From: Microvelia longipes
Taxonomy: Eukaryota > Arthropoda > Insecta > Hemiptera > Veliidae
DNA: 64,000 bases
Direction: 5' to 3'
Assembly: GCA_018340805.1 (NCBI GenBank)
Contig: JACMZG010001908.1
Location: forward strand, 31,423,394 to 31,487,393
The translations under genes were made by a program, and so were the position numbers. This document shows positions 25,439 to 36,249 of this stretch, piece by piece. The notes beneath the pieces are model-generated. The model had not been told where the DNA came from, made no database searches, and was given only the letters and a program-made list of their open reading frames with translations. Positions within the stretch are counted from its first letter, which is position 1; the number at the start of each line of letters is the position of its first letter.

Positions 25439-28400
25439 TTAATAAGAATTTTTAATAAAAAAATACAGTTCTTAAATAAATATTGTTTCACTAAGGAGTA
25501 TATATACCTAACATGCCCCTGTATAATAAACAATCCAGTTTAAATCCTGTTTTTGTAAGTCAAATGTGGGCTTATGAATGGAAATGAACTATTATAGAGT
25601 ATAATAATGTAATAAACAGAGTCTCAACAAGCAAATTATTAAATTATACCCTTTTAAATAAGTTTAAATACTACTAAGATACTTATAAATATCAATTTAA
25701 TTTAAAAAACGATATAATAAATAATTTTGTGCCTTTTTATAGTTGTGGGAGCGATCTTGACGAAGAAACAGGCGAAGATAACAAATCAACAAGGACTGAT
25801 GATAATAAAAAGTAAGCTTAAAGTAAATAATCAATATCATAATTGATAAAATAATTTTATGAAAAATGCTTAGTTTGCTTAAAAGAGTTTTCTTACTTTA
25901 GGAATATTAAGATATTGTAAAAAATATTAAAAGTAAGACTATATTATAGTAATGCTTAATTACAACAAGAGAACAAACTGTATCTCAAGTGTGCAATGTA
26001 AAAAAGTTTAATATTTTGTTTTCTTTGTATCATTGATAAATTTAATCAGAGGTAAAGTTAGCCTCATAAAAGATTTTTTTTTATAAAATCAATAATTTAA
26101 TAATTTTTTTTTAACCAATTCAATATTATCTACTGTATTGATTTTATGAAGAAATTAAGACGAAAGAGGTTTAGAAAAAGATTTTACACTATGGTGTAAC
26201 AATTACAGACCAGCTAAGTTTGAAGGCTAAGGGGAAGCCATATGAGACTAATATGATTAAGTTATGTAAGTATTAACCTAGGGCATTGGTAATGAACTGT
26301 GAAAATAAACTATTTACTTTCAATTCAGAACTAAAGATGACCTCATTAGTTAACTAGTTCCGTTTTAATAAGAGAGATGCAAGATCAGTTAATAGTAAAG
26401 CACAGAAATAATAAGCGTTCTATTGTATTACAATAATACATTTTACCACCTTCATCATGAGAGGAAATTAAGAAAAATTAACCCAGTTCTTGGAGTATTT
26501 AAATAAATCACAGAACTACTTGACACAAAATAACTGTGCCAGACCTTTATTATTATTAGGGATACTTACAACACGTATAGAATTTTAATAAATTTCAAAA
26601 TATAATTAAATAATGTATAAAAAGGTAAAATGATGGAGTATAATTTTACCTGATCGCAAAAAAATGAAAAATGAGATTGTTTTCTTTTTTAGGTAAAAAT
26701 AAGGTTATGCTATCATTACATTGGTTTAAATTTATTTGTGGATAGACTTTTATTTACATCCTTATGTAAAAATAAACTAATATGACACTTATACCATTGT
26801 TTCAGACAGAATCATAGTGAGATAGAAAAAAGAAGGCGGGACAAAATGAATACTTATATAACAGAGTTAAGTAGCATGGTACCAATGTGTCACGCTATGA
26901 GTAGAAAATTAGATAAGCTGACTGTACTGAGGATGGCCGTTCAACATCTGAAAGCTATTAGGGGTCATTTAAACTCTTATACTGAGGGAAACTACAAACC
27001 ATCATTTTTATCTGATTTACAACTAAAACAATTAATACTGCAGGTAAAATATTCACTTATTTTCTCATATGATAAGAGTAAAAGGCAGAAGCATCTGCTT
27101 GGTATGTTCTTCATTAAATTAATTATTCAAATGCACAAGTAAATATAATTTTTTAAGTTTGAACTACATTAACTAAGTGCAACAAGGTAACTTCCCGGGT
27201 TTGGAAATTTAGAACCAGTCGTAAACATTGAAATGATCAGACAAACTTCGAGTACAAACTGAATGTATGCACTATTAGCACCTTTTTATGATGCTTTTAT
27301 CATGATGACAAAAAGGATACAACAGTAGGCAATAATTTTATGATAAAAAAAATTTAATATAGAGGAGAGATTCCTTAAACTGATCTCCTCATGTATTAAA
27401 GAAACTAAGATATATTTGTTTATTCTTTATTTAATTTTTTGTTCTGCAGCAGCTAAAAATGCAGAAAACACTATGAAGTAAATAGATGTTTACATTAACT
27501 CTATCGACAAGATAGAGAAAAGCAACAATGCATGACTTCTACATAGGTATACAACATATTTTCTAAAAAATCAAATAAAAATCAAGAGGAGTAAAACTAG
27601 CCTGTACTGCCTTTTTCCTAATTAGCCTACTAACTAGTCCAGGCTTTCACAAAGAGTGTAATAGAAGATAATAATAACATATAATCAAATATTAAGATGC
27701 TAAGAAATAAATACAATAAGTACAGTAATAATTTGGTGTATAATGGAAGGTAAAAGACAACCTAGCAGTAGAACAATGAGATAACCATACCTTGTATAAA
27801 ATAAAACTTCTGTTGTTCTGCCACAGTCCATCTTACTCAAGTATATCCAATTTAGTTCTGCTTTTAATTCTTTATATTGATATGATCTAAACAGAGATAA
27901 AATCCAAAAGGTGAATTTAAAGGAATAAAAATGTAAACTTAAAGATTTGAAGCTGTTTAAAAAAGATTATATTTCATTAATTTGAAACTAGGAAATATAT
28001 AGTTTTCAATTTTAATTTGCAGGGAGGAGAAGGTTTCTTATTTGTAGTTAGCTGTGATAGAGGAAGAATTCTTTACGTTTCTGAATCTGTAACTCAAGCG
28101 CTTTCATATTCACAGGTAGATTACACTTAAAATATATTTTATAAGTTAAATAAGTGATTCATATGGACTATAGAAGTAGTAAACAAGGGCAATATGAATA
28201 ATCATATGATTGTATGATTATTTGAATTAAATTAATAATTAAGATGTAAGTAGTAGTAGTAGTATTTTAACATTAAGTTTGTGTGTTCACATTTTTTAAG
28301 GGAGAATTATTAGGTCAGAGTTGGTTTGATATTCTCCATCCAAAAGATGTTTCAAAAGTAAAAGAGCAGCTAACATCTTCTGATCTCAGGCCAAGACAAA

Positions 28401-31400
28401 CACTCATAGATGCAAAAAGTAAGTTAATTATCTAAATAAATATACATTTGAAAATCTACCTTTCCCCTAAATAAGGAAAAATTAATTCTATTATTATTCA
28501 TAATAATGATCATAATTTTTCTTATAGAGAAACCTATAAATAATATTAGCAAATTTTTATCCTTTGATTTTACTTAATTATTGTTTTTGGCTGTGTGACA
28601 CGTATACTTAAAGATTTTTTTTACTTTTCGGTTGTAAATAAATTATTATTATTATTATTGGTAACTAGTATTAGTATCTTTTTCTATTCTGTAATTTTGA
28701 CAAGAAGCATACTAGATTTATGAATTTGCATGAAGTTTTTTCCTTTTGCTTATGCTAAGAAAGAAGTTTTATAAAAACATCAAAACCAAAAAACCATTAT
28801 TTCAGTTAATGGAGTTTAAAAACAATTTTATGTCTCAAAGAAATGTTTAAAATTTTGTTGACTAAATATTAAATTAACAAGTACTATTGTTGCTGAATTG
28901 TTTTGCAGCCATGTTACCCATGAAAGCAGAAATACCAGAAGGAGTGAGTAGACTTAGTCCAGGAGCAAGAAGATCATTTTTTTGTCGAATGAAATGTAAA
29001 ATACCGGCAACTATAAAAGAGGAAGCTGACACTACCACTGGATCTCATAAGAAGAAAAAGCAACACACATCTGCAGGTATTGCATAAAACTGTGAGAAAT
29101 GATCGTAAAATCTTTTCACTTTTATTTAGAATATTGTTTAGTTAGCCAGTATAAAATGGTAAAAAACATGAAATCAACCTCATCAGCTCCTTTTTCATTT
29201 GAGAAAAAGGATTGAAAAGAGATCACTTATTTAGTTCAGTAAGCAGAATGATTAGGTGCTAATAGTTATTTGTCCTTAGATTGTTCTGATTGTAAGAAAA
29301 AAGGTAGTTATGCAGCCTTAAATGGTAATAAATACTCAGACAGGGACACAGAAGAGGGAATAAAAAATAGGCTAAATAACTTTTCCCTTTAATTATTATC
29401 AATTGATAATACCATAAATTATATTTTTTACTCTAAACCCGAACATCACCAAACCCTCATTATTCAATTATTATCAATTTTTTTTAAAAAATTTATCTAT
29501 GATAACTAATGTTTAATAACATTCTCTTGACTTCAGATAGAAGATATAGAGTTGTACAATGTACTGGATATTTAAAATCATGGGAAGCAGGAAGAGGTTT
29601 AGAAGAAGGTGAGGCAGATGAAGGATTGTCTTGCTTAGTAGCAGTGGGGCGACTGCCTCCTCCACCACCCCCGCCCCCAACACATACACCAACTCTTCTA
29701 CATCTTACACCTCTACAGTATATTTCTAGGCATGCTCTTGACGGAAAATTTATATTTGTTGACCAAAGGTATGAAAATTTATGGATATTACAAAACTAAC
29801 TATAGTAAGTATAAGTTCATACAATAGACATTGGCTTAAAAATGGACTTCAAACAATTCGGGCAAGATATGAACATTTATATGCATAAAAAAGAGAATTG
29901 AACAATGAAAAAAATAATCAAAAATCTAATGCAGAAATTAAAAACCAATTACAAAAAATTATTTGTAACCGTGAAATAAAACAAGAATTTTAAACTTAAA
30001 TTTTGCAAAAAAATTAAACCCTGAACTTCTCTAAATTGCAAAAGAGTTCCACTAAAGAAACATGCCTTACTCTAATAGGAATCCAACCAATAGACACCAC
30101 GCTATAGCCTAAATTTTTTAATAAATCTATCTATCATTTGTAACAATTTCTTAAGATTTATTAAAAGAAAATGAAACTTTTCTGTTTCAGGGCAACATTA
30201 GTAGTAGGATATCTTCCACAAGAATTATTAGGAACAAGTATGTACGAATACTTTTCACATGAAGACATTGCTCACTTAGCTAATTCACATAAATCAGCTC
30301 TTCAAGATTCTCAACCTTTATTGACACAGGTAATACAGGACCTATTATAATTTAAAAAATACTTTTCATTTATAATTTAAATTGAATTAAATTATAAAAA
30401 AACTGAATTCAGAAATGGAAGTGATCATGCGATGTTCTCATTAAGCTATTTCAGACAATTAAATATGTGGCAGAAATAAAAACTCTAAACGCAGACGCTT
30501 AACCATTTTAAAATACAATTGAGAAATAACTAAGGGAATAAGACGAAAGGAAGCCACTTGTTAACTTCATGAAATAATTAGTAATTTTACAAATAAATTT
30601 ATTATTATTTTTTTGCCGATTCATAATTTAACCATTTGACTTGCGAATTAAGGTTTACAGGTTCAGAGAAAGAGATGGTAATTATGTACATCTTCAAAGT
30701 GAATGGAAAGTATTCAGAAATCCATGGACCAAAGAAATAGAATACCTTGTTGCCAAAAATTCTAAATTACAGTAAGCATTAATTTTACATTTTTTAACAA
30801 CTCTTTATTAGCATAATTAGGCAAAGTTTATTAATATTTAAACAAATAATAAAATAAGTGATATAAGTAAATAATAATAACTAGTAATAAAATAGAGTAA
30901 GATCGAAGGAAGGAGGGGTAAAAAACCATTCGGTATTTATTAGTTATTTATGTTCCAAGGGAGTAAAGAATGCTATTATTTCCCTGAGCAGTTAGTTGGA
31001 ACCAAAGTATTAAACTCCCAAGGCATGGCCAAGGATTTATGTTTTTAACTCCTGAGGCAAAGCCGAGGAAGTTAAGACTATTATCTCTCTAGGAGAAGCC
31101 TAGGGAGCATTTACTCCAATTTACTCCCAAGATGCATACAAGATTTTATCTCCAGACATTGATTTTATTTTAATGCATTTTATTCTATTTTTTTTTGGGT
31201 CGGACCTCCTAGGGAGTGCTGCCCCCAAAAAAATCATTTTTTTATTGCTCCAAACTATATTTTGGCCTGAAACGGATTTCGAGCAAATAAAAAAATAATT
31301 TTTGGTTGGGTCCTCTTATAAATTTAGGGGGTTCTACCTCCAGGAAAATTACAAAAATTGATTGGTCACCCGTATAAATTTAGAGAACCCTACTCCCCTA

Positions 31401-34344
31401 AAAAATGATATAATTGGCTCTAATAACCCGATAATAGGAAACACTTTTTATTCCCGAGGGAGAAATAGTTATTTATGCACCAAGGGAGTAAAGATTGCTA
31501 TTATTTCCCTGCAGTTAGTTGGTTCCTAAGGTGTAAGCCGAGGGAACCAAAGTATAAGCCGAGGGATTTATATGTTTAATTCCCAAGGCAAAGCCGAGGG
31601 AGTTATGACTATTAACTCCCAAGGCGAAGCCGAGGGAGGTAATTTTGTGGGGGAAAATAGCATTTTACTCCCAAGGTGCAAACAAGATTTTATCTCCAGA
31701 CGTTGATTTAATTTTAATGCGTTTTGTTGTATTTTATTCTTATTTTTTTGGGTCGGACCCCCTTATAAATTTAGGTGGAGGCACCAATAATTTTTTTTTG
31801 CTCCAAACAACTTCTATTAACCTGAAACGGATTTCGAGCCTTAAAAATTTTTTTTTGGTCGTTTCTCCCTTATAAATTTTGGGGGTGCCACCCCCGGGAA
31901 AATTACAAAAAATTCTTTGGTCACCAATATAAATTTAAGGAATACCACTCCCCTAAAAAATTGGTATAATTGACTCTAATAACCCAATATTAGAAAACAC
32001 TTTTCACTCAGAAAAAGTTACTTTTTACTGCCAAGGGAGTGAAAAGTAACTTTTTCTCCCTAGGGAATGAAATGTGCTTCTTTACTCCCTAAAGACTAGT
32101 TAATAAACTTTACATTATACACTGACTGGAGATAAAAGTTATTTTTACTCTCAAGGGAGTGAAAAGTATTTCTCAAATATTTAATGCAAAAATATACTTA
32201 ATGGACTTTTAATTACACCAGTTAATTATATAATTATCTAATTTAATTCAATGAAATGTCAGAGATTTGTTTACTTATTTTAAGAAAAAACATAAAAAAA
32301 GTACTAACACTAATAACATTAAATGTTGATCACAGAAGAGGAGACGGAGCAGCGCAGGTTGAAAGCAGTAGTGTTCGGTGTGAATCAGCAACTTCCCTAG
32401 ATATACTCTCTAGCTCAACGGGTGAGTTATTTTCATGTCACTTAAACAAACTTAATGATGTCCAGATCAAAATTACAAAATTTTAGCCGAGAAAAAGGAC
32501 TAACAGTTTACTAAAACAGGTTCATTTGTTTTACCTCCTCACAAAGCAACGATTTAGGCTGGCAAAAGGAGCAGACAGTGATTTTCTAAGCAAACTATCA
32601 TTAAAATGTTTTTAATTTTAATAATTATATTGGTATACAAGAATTCCTTTATTTAATTTTAATGTTACCCAATATATTTGAACAGATAAAAATACAGAAA
32701 AAGAAGCCATAACCAACTTTTATTTTTTATTGAAAGTAACAAAAATTATACAAATTTATAGAATTCAAGAAATGGTGTTTCAATTGATATATTTATTGAC
32801 TTTCAAGTCTCTTTTCTTTTACAATTTAATTATGAAGTAAATTATTTTGAAAATCCAGGTGAGCTGGCACGTGTGATCTCATCTCAAGTAGAAATTGGTC
32901 AAATTGGGCGTAGAATAGCTGACCAAGTAAGAAAATCAAGACAACCATCTCCTCCTCCTGGATTATTATCTAGAGCTTTAATACACGACAGACTTCTATT
33001 AACACAAGATGCAGCAGCGCCTGTGTCAACTAATCTTGAACCTCCACCACAGGGTAATCAAAATATAAATAGATAGGGTTCAGGAGCTCATATTCTGTTT
33101 CTTATTTTATAAACCTCATTATTTAACAGATGTAACTTGTAGATGCTGAATTGTACTGTAGTGGAATATAATCAAATAGTGAATTCACTCATATGCCATT
33201 CTTTACCTGACAAGTTTCATTAAATTCTCATTGTTAATAGAGAGGCCAAGAGTAGTGAGTTTTTATTTCATTACAATTAATAACAAAAACAATTATGCAC
33301 ATGCAGTATGTGTCACTTATCTATTAATAATACATAAAAGTAGGTAATAACACCTTATAACAAATATCAATAAATATTAATATTTTACAACAAAATATTT
33401 AAAGAACCACCAACTTTGTTTTTTAATACAATAATTAAGTGGAGAGACTCTTTTTATTTATAAATAAATAATTTATTTCCATACAAAATATTGTTGTTCT
33501 ATTGGTACAAAACATAGAATAAAAAGCATTTATTATTTTTTTACGGAAAAAGAAGATATTTTAGGAGATTTGCTTCTGCCAGAAACAAAAAGAACCAACC
33601 CAACTTGATTAAAATATAGTACTTAAACAACCTAATTTACTAAGCATGGAAACTCATAAACCTTTAGTGAAAAGTCCTGGTCCCTGGTCATTTTATAAAC
33701 AATCAGATGTTAACAGTTGAAAATAAAGGAGTGAATTCATATCTTGCTTCTATTCCACACTGATTTGTACTCAAAAAGATTTTATTGAAACTAAAATATA
33801 AAGATACCCCTGAGCCAATTTTTGTAACTAGTAATTTTTTAAAGAGATATTCCAAGTTTTATTTGGTGTGAAATAAAATTTCTCTTGATAGCAATAAATG
33901 ACCAAACTCTACTACCTTGTACTGACATATTTTAATTAAATAAAATCATTTTAAGTGCTAACAACTAGTTGATACAACAAACGGCTAAATAATGAATTAG
34001 GTTTATAGAGTAGGAAACAACAAAAACTCCTGAGCTAGAAAAAAATCCCACAAAAATGTACCCAAAATTTTAAAACCAAAAAAAGTGGTAAAGAACATAA
34101 GACTTTGGGGATGCTACTCTTTTCTGCATTGAATTTTCATTAAAAAATAATAAGTAATTTTCTCTTTACAGGAGAGGGCGATGAAATGATGGAAATGATG
34201 ACTGGCACTGTTTCACCTGAACAAGTATCACCAAGCGATGGCAACGATGAAGCAGCCATGGCAGTCATAATGAGCTTACTTGAGGCAGATGCTGGTTTAG
34301 GAGGACCAGTAGACTTTACTGGTTTGCCTTGGCCTTTGCCTTAA
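21150..34344 (+). CDS. cyc: cycle / BMAL1 (ARNTL) clock transcription factor, 12 coding exons
   Basis: bHLH-PAS partner of CLOCK; in insects the heterodimer binds E-boxes and drives period and timeless. Coding exons: 21150-21265, 25743-25811, 26806-27043, 28023-28115, 28301-28418, 28909-29076, 29537-29768, 30191-30329, 30653-30771, 32336-32421, 32859-33053, 34172-34344. All introns are GT-AG, the phases join without a break, and the total is 1746 bases (581 residues plus stop). A basic NKKRK patch lies at residues 25-29. The bHLH is about residues 64-117, with His65, Glu69 and Arg73 as E-box contacts. PAS-A is about 142-275 and PAS-B about 328-432. The C terminus (about 555-581) has the BMAL1 transactivation end, [17 protein letters not shown]...DLPWPL-like, lost from Drosophila CYC. 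Start: first ATG of the exon after a good acceptor; further 5' non-coding exons are likely. A run of eight prolines (308-315) precedes PAS-B. Confidence 0.93.
23097..23642. mobile_element. 546-bp element with about 80-110 bp inverted ends
   Basis: The left end (23097 on, ACCTTAGAATAATACTATAT) and right end (complement, up to 23642) are near-identical for 80 bp or more. Shared blocks are AGAAGGAGCAC, TGATAACACGAAAG, GGTGCAACTAAGTAATGCTG. The left arm has an extra 20-25 bp. The flanking 4-mers AATA (23093-23096 and 23643-23646) look like the target duplication. The centre carries no coding sequence. A non-autonomous DNA transposon is the simplest reading; superfamily not assigned. Confidence 0.75.
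24190..24239 (-). mobile_element. Single hAT-like terminus
   Basis: It is complementary to the terminus at 12148 (CAGAGTTACGCAAAGTGTGG read on the minus strand). No partner end is seen close by. Confidence 0.4.
24356..24765 (+). mobile_element. tRNA-derived SINE (family C) copy
   Basis: It shares ordered blocks with 11110-11450, including 'cggtaaacaacatattt', 'gtgagtt', 'atggtccgg', 'gtaatgccagaatacc' and a B box GGCTCGAATCCTGG near 24650. It ends with the ATTCTGG...GCATGCCGGAAGAATTTCC tail. The minus-strand open frame across it is fortuitous. Confidence 0.6.
25367..25436. repeat. TA microsatellite
   Basis: (TA)n array with a few ATTA interruptions, inside cyc intron 1. Confidence 0.95.
25743..25811 (+). 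CDS. cyc: cyc coding exon 2
   Basis: A 69-base exon encoding an acidic linker ([14 protein letters not shown]...) ahead of the bHLH. Flanked by TTTTTATAG and GTAAGC. Its phase joins both neighbours (codon split 2+1 on each side). Confidence 0.85.
26806..27043 (+). CDS. cyc: cyc coding exon 3: bHLH domain
   Basis: It encodes residues 62-141. The basic region [14 protein letters not shown] and helix 2 ([15 protein letters not shown]) are nearly invariant among CYC/BMAL1 proteins. It ends at the start of PAS-A ([13 protein letters not shown]). The ATG at 26846 is internal; translation continues from the upstream exons through the acceptor at 26804-26805. Confidence 0.95.
28023..28115 (+). CDS. 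cyc: cyc coding exon 4: PAS-A start
   Basis: A 93-base phase-0 exon encoding [20 protein letters not shown]..., the first strands of PAS-A. Confidence 0.93.
28301..28418 (+). CDS. cyc: cyc coding exon 5: PAS-A
   Basis: It encodes [20 protein letters not shown]..., the PAS-A helices and the turn before RQTLIDAK. Acceptor TTTTTTAAG, donor GTAAGT. Confidence 0.92.
28909..29076 (+). CDS. cyc: cyc coding exon 6: [15 protein letters not shown]
   Basis: It contains the [11 protein letters not shown] strand typical of BMAL/CYC PAS-A, followed by a charged lysine-rich loop (SHKKKKQ). It reads from the upstream exon; the ATG inside it is not a start. Confidence 0.92.
29537..29768 (+). CDS. cyc: cyc coding exon 7: PAS-A end, linker, PAS-B start
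   Basis: It encodes [13 protein letters not shown], then an acidic stretch, CLVAVGRL, eight prolines, and the PAS-B opening ([17 protein letters not shown]). The proline run comes from a C-rich CCT/CCA/CCC stretch that stands out in this AT-rich gene. Confidence 0.93.
30191..30329 (+). CDS. cyc: cyc coding exon 8: PAS-B
   Basis: It encodes [20 protein letters not shown]..., the conserved PAS-B core. Acceptor TCTGTTTCAG; ends phase 0 at GTAATA. Confidence 0.95.
30653..30771 (+). CDS. cyc: cyc coding exon 9: PAS-B end
   Basis: It encodes [20 protein letters not shown] followed by [15 protein letters not shown], the last PAS-B strands. The acceptor is the AG at 30651-30652; a second AG nine bases downstream is in frame and would delete three residues. 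Confidence 0.9.
30941..31985 (+). repeat. Tandem duplication of a roughly 520-bp unit in cyc intron 9
   Basis: The segment from about 30941 to 31455 is repeated at about 31467-31985 in direct orientation. Both open with AAGGGAGTAAAGA and 'tgctattatttccct'. Both continue through several AAGGC..AGCCGAGGGA submotifs, a TTTTTTTGGGTCGGAC block, 'cctgaaacggatttcgagc', and close with 'aattg.ctctaataaccc.atatta..aaacactttt'. No coding content. Confidence 0.75.
32336..32421 (+). CDS. cyc: cyc coding exon 10
   Basis: It encodes a serine-rich stretch ([19 protein letters not shown]) after PAS-B. Little family-level conservation is expected here. The call rests on splice phase (completes the split codon from exon 9 and leaves one base for exon 11) and the AG/GTGAGT borders. 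Confidence 0.8.
32859..33053 (+). CDS. cyc: cyc coding exon 11
   Basis: It encodes [14 protein letters not shown]..., matching the conserved IGRMIAEE-like helix of BMAL1 downstream of PAS-B, then a proline-rich segment and NLEPPPQ. A CACGTG hexamer occurs by chance in the coding sequence near its start. Confidence 0.9.
33420..33610 (-). repeat. Dispersed repeat E copy
   Basis: It resembles 53210-53400: both have ATTTCCAT.CAAAATATT, then a 'agaataaaaagc' block, then ATTTTAGGAGATTTGCTTCTGC-like sequence. A retroelement 3' end is possible; the left edge carries GGAGAGACT as in the foldback family. Confidence 0.45.
34172..34344 (+). CDS. cyc: cyc coding exon 12: C-terminal transactivation end
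   Basis: It encodes [12 protein letters not shown]..., then [20 protein letters not shown], ending GLPWPLP and TAA at 34342-34344. This is the BMAL1 C-terminal domain that binds CBP/p300 and CRY in vertebrates. Acceptor TTTTCTCTTTACAG. Confidence 0.95.
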
Positions 34345-34568
34345 TAAAATCTACTTCATTAAAACAATATTTTTTGTTAGTTTTAAAACAAATAATAGTT
34401 TGATGTGTATTAAGTTTTTTCTTAATACACTTTGGTCTAGTTAACTATAAAAAACTAAAACAATACAAAACTAATTTAAAGAATACATAAATTTGTTTGA
34501 GAACAATAGATGTATCCAAACTATATTGTACTGAGGCAAAAGCTTACCTAAATATTTAAAAAAAAAAA

Positions 34569-34574
34569 AATAAA
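34569..34574 (+). terminator. cyc: Candidate cyc poly(A) signal
   Basis: AATAAA about 225 bases after the stop, following a run of A. Another AATAAA overlaps the stop at 34343-34348, and several lie at 34660-34680; which is used cannot be told from sequence. Confidence 0.3.
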
Positions 34575-34599
34575 TATTTTTGTATGAGATTTTAAATTA

Positions 34600-35137
34600 A
34601 TTAATATTTTTATATAAAAATTACCAATAGTTAATTATTGTTACCTGCTAATAGATAAATTAATAAATAAAAATTAATAAATTATTTGTGCCACTAAGCA
34701 ACATAAAAATGCTGACAACTTTTATTTTTTAGTGCTGAGCTAATAGCAAGGATTAATTAAACTAATTTATAGCAGAACTCTGCAGTAAATTATTTTGTCA
34801 GTTAATCAATAAATTAGTACCTAAAGCCAATGCTGAAAAAAATAAAGTTCGACTGACAAGTCAAATACAAAATTCAAGTCAGGAAAATTATAATCTGACA
34901 AGTTTCAAGTCAGTGAAAGTTCAAATTTCAAGCCAGGAAAATTATATTTTGGCTGATGATACGAAGCATAGTCAGACAAATCTTAATTTGGTGTTAAGGT
35001 AAAACCGAAAATGGTAATTTTATCATGAATGTTTACTTTGATATATAGTGGCATACATTTTTCATCTACTTATGGCAGAAAACAAACAAAAGAATTTTAA
35101 AATAATAAAAATTTGTCTAACATTTTAAAACATTTTA
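34600..35137. other. Gene-free intergenic DNA
   Basis: AT-rich, with short direct repeats ('caagtca..aaaattat' appears several times near 34855-34940). No exon recognised. Confidence 0.5.
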
Positions 35138-36142
35138 ACACACGGCTAAAGTCAGTGTGCTAAGACAGCGTGCCAAAAAATGTGGCAGGGAAAGAATTCA
35201 ATGGGTTTAGACCAACCGTGCCCCTTCCCCTTCCACCTCATGCCAACTTCGGTACAAAAAAAATACCTTTTTCGTAAATAAAATCACGTCGTTTTTATTT
35301 CCCTAATTGTGAATTTTGATCTGTTTGAGTTCATTTTGTGTCATTCCAATCTGTTCAATTCATCCAATTAATGCAGAGTTATAATATGATCTGAGTGCCT
35401 ATATTTGACGTATGAAGCATGACGCAAGTATTTCTTGCTCTTTGAATACAGCGCAGGGTCTGTCAAACAAGAGACATCATTTGAAAGTCTTGACTTTTTT
35501 AAGCCATGAATGCACATAATGTCATTTTAATTCGAAATATGAAACAATACGCATTCAATTATACAAACTTGACACATAAAAAGCAGTTGGTTTTGGAAAA
35601 AAATAAAATATAATTATGTCAAGAGCAATACATCATGCAAAATTAAAACGTCATTTATTTAATCAAAGTATGCCGTTAATAATAAACAATTGTGCTTTTT
35701 AATCCATATTACAATCTGCATTACATGCATTACAATCTGCATATTTTTGTAATTACAAAAGTAAGTAAAATCTATCTATAAAAAATAAGTAATTATAGCT
35801 GACGATTAAAATAAACTTTTATCATAGAACTATTATGAGCCTTTGCATTACACAAAAACATCTTTAAGTCTTAATTTATACTTCCGTACAAAGTTAAAGC
35901 AACACTTAGTTGGTAAATTTAAAAGATACAACAATATTCCTTATTAAAAAGTGACAAACAATTTTTAAAAATAAAAAAATTCGATATCAAATGAAAACAA
36001 ATAATAAAATTCTAAACATAACCTGACTTATAGTGATGCCAGTGTAGGGATTCTACTTAAAAAAAGGGATTTTTTTTGTTAAAAAAAGAGGGTTGAAAGG
36101 ATTGAGATTTTAGCGGGCTGTCAACTGACTTTAGCCGTGTGC
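35138..36142. mobile_element. Element with CACACGGCTAAAGTCAGT inverted ends, about 1.0 kb
   Basis: The left end ACACACGGCTAAAGTCAGT (35138 on) is matched in inverted orientation at about 36124-36142 (ACTGACTTTAGCCGTGTG). The same terminal motif recurs at about 40735-40760 and 40955-40980 and, more diverged, at the ends of 38089-38257 and 46405-46582. No open reading frame; probably a non-autonomous DNA element. The boundaries are approximate. Confidence 0.5.
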
Positions 36143-36153
36143 TATACTATAGG

Positions 36154-36157
<4 letters not shown>

Positions 36158-36222
<65 letters not shown>
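36158..36222. repeat. TA microsatellite with CA/TG hairpin
   Basis: (TA)n followed by ACACACAC then TGTGTGTGTG, which are complementary and could fold. Confidence 0.95.
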
Positions 36223-36226
<4 letters not shown>

Positions 36227-36249
36227 CACACACTTGTGTGTGTGTGTTT

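Larger units (their letters stand above)
21266..25742 (+). other. cyc intron 1 (about 4.5 kb)
   Basis: No further exon seen. It holds a degraded GC-richer repeat with CTCGGCTTCGCCTC (21930-22085), repeat D (22190-22320), a 546-bp long-inverted-repeat element, a hAT-like terminus, a SINE family C copy and a TA array. Confidence 0.7.
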
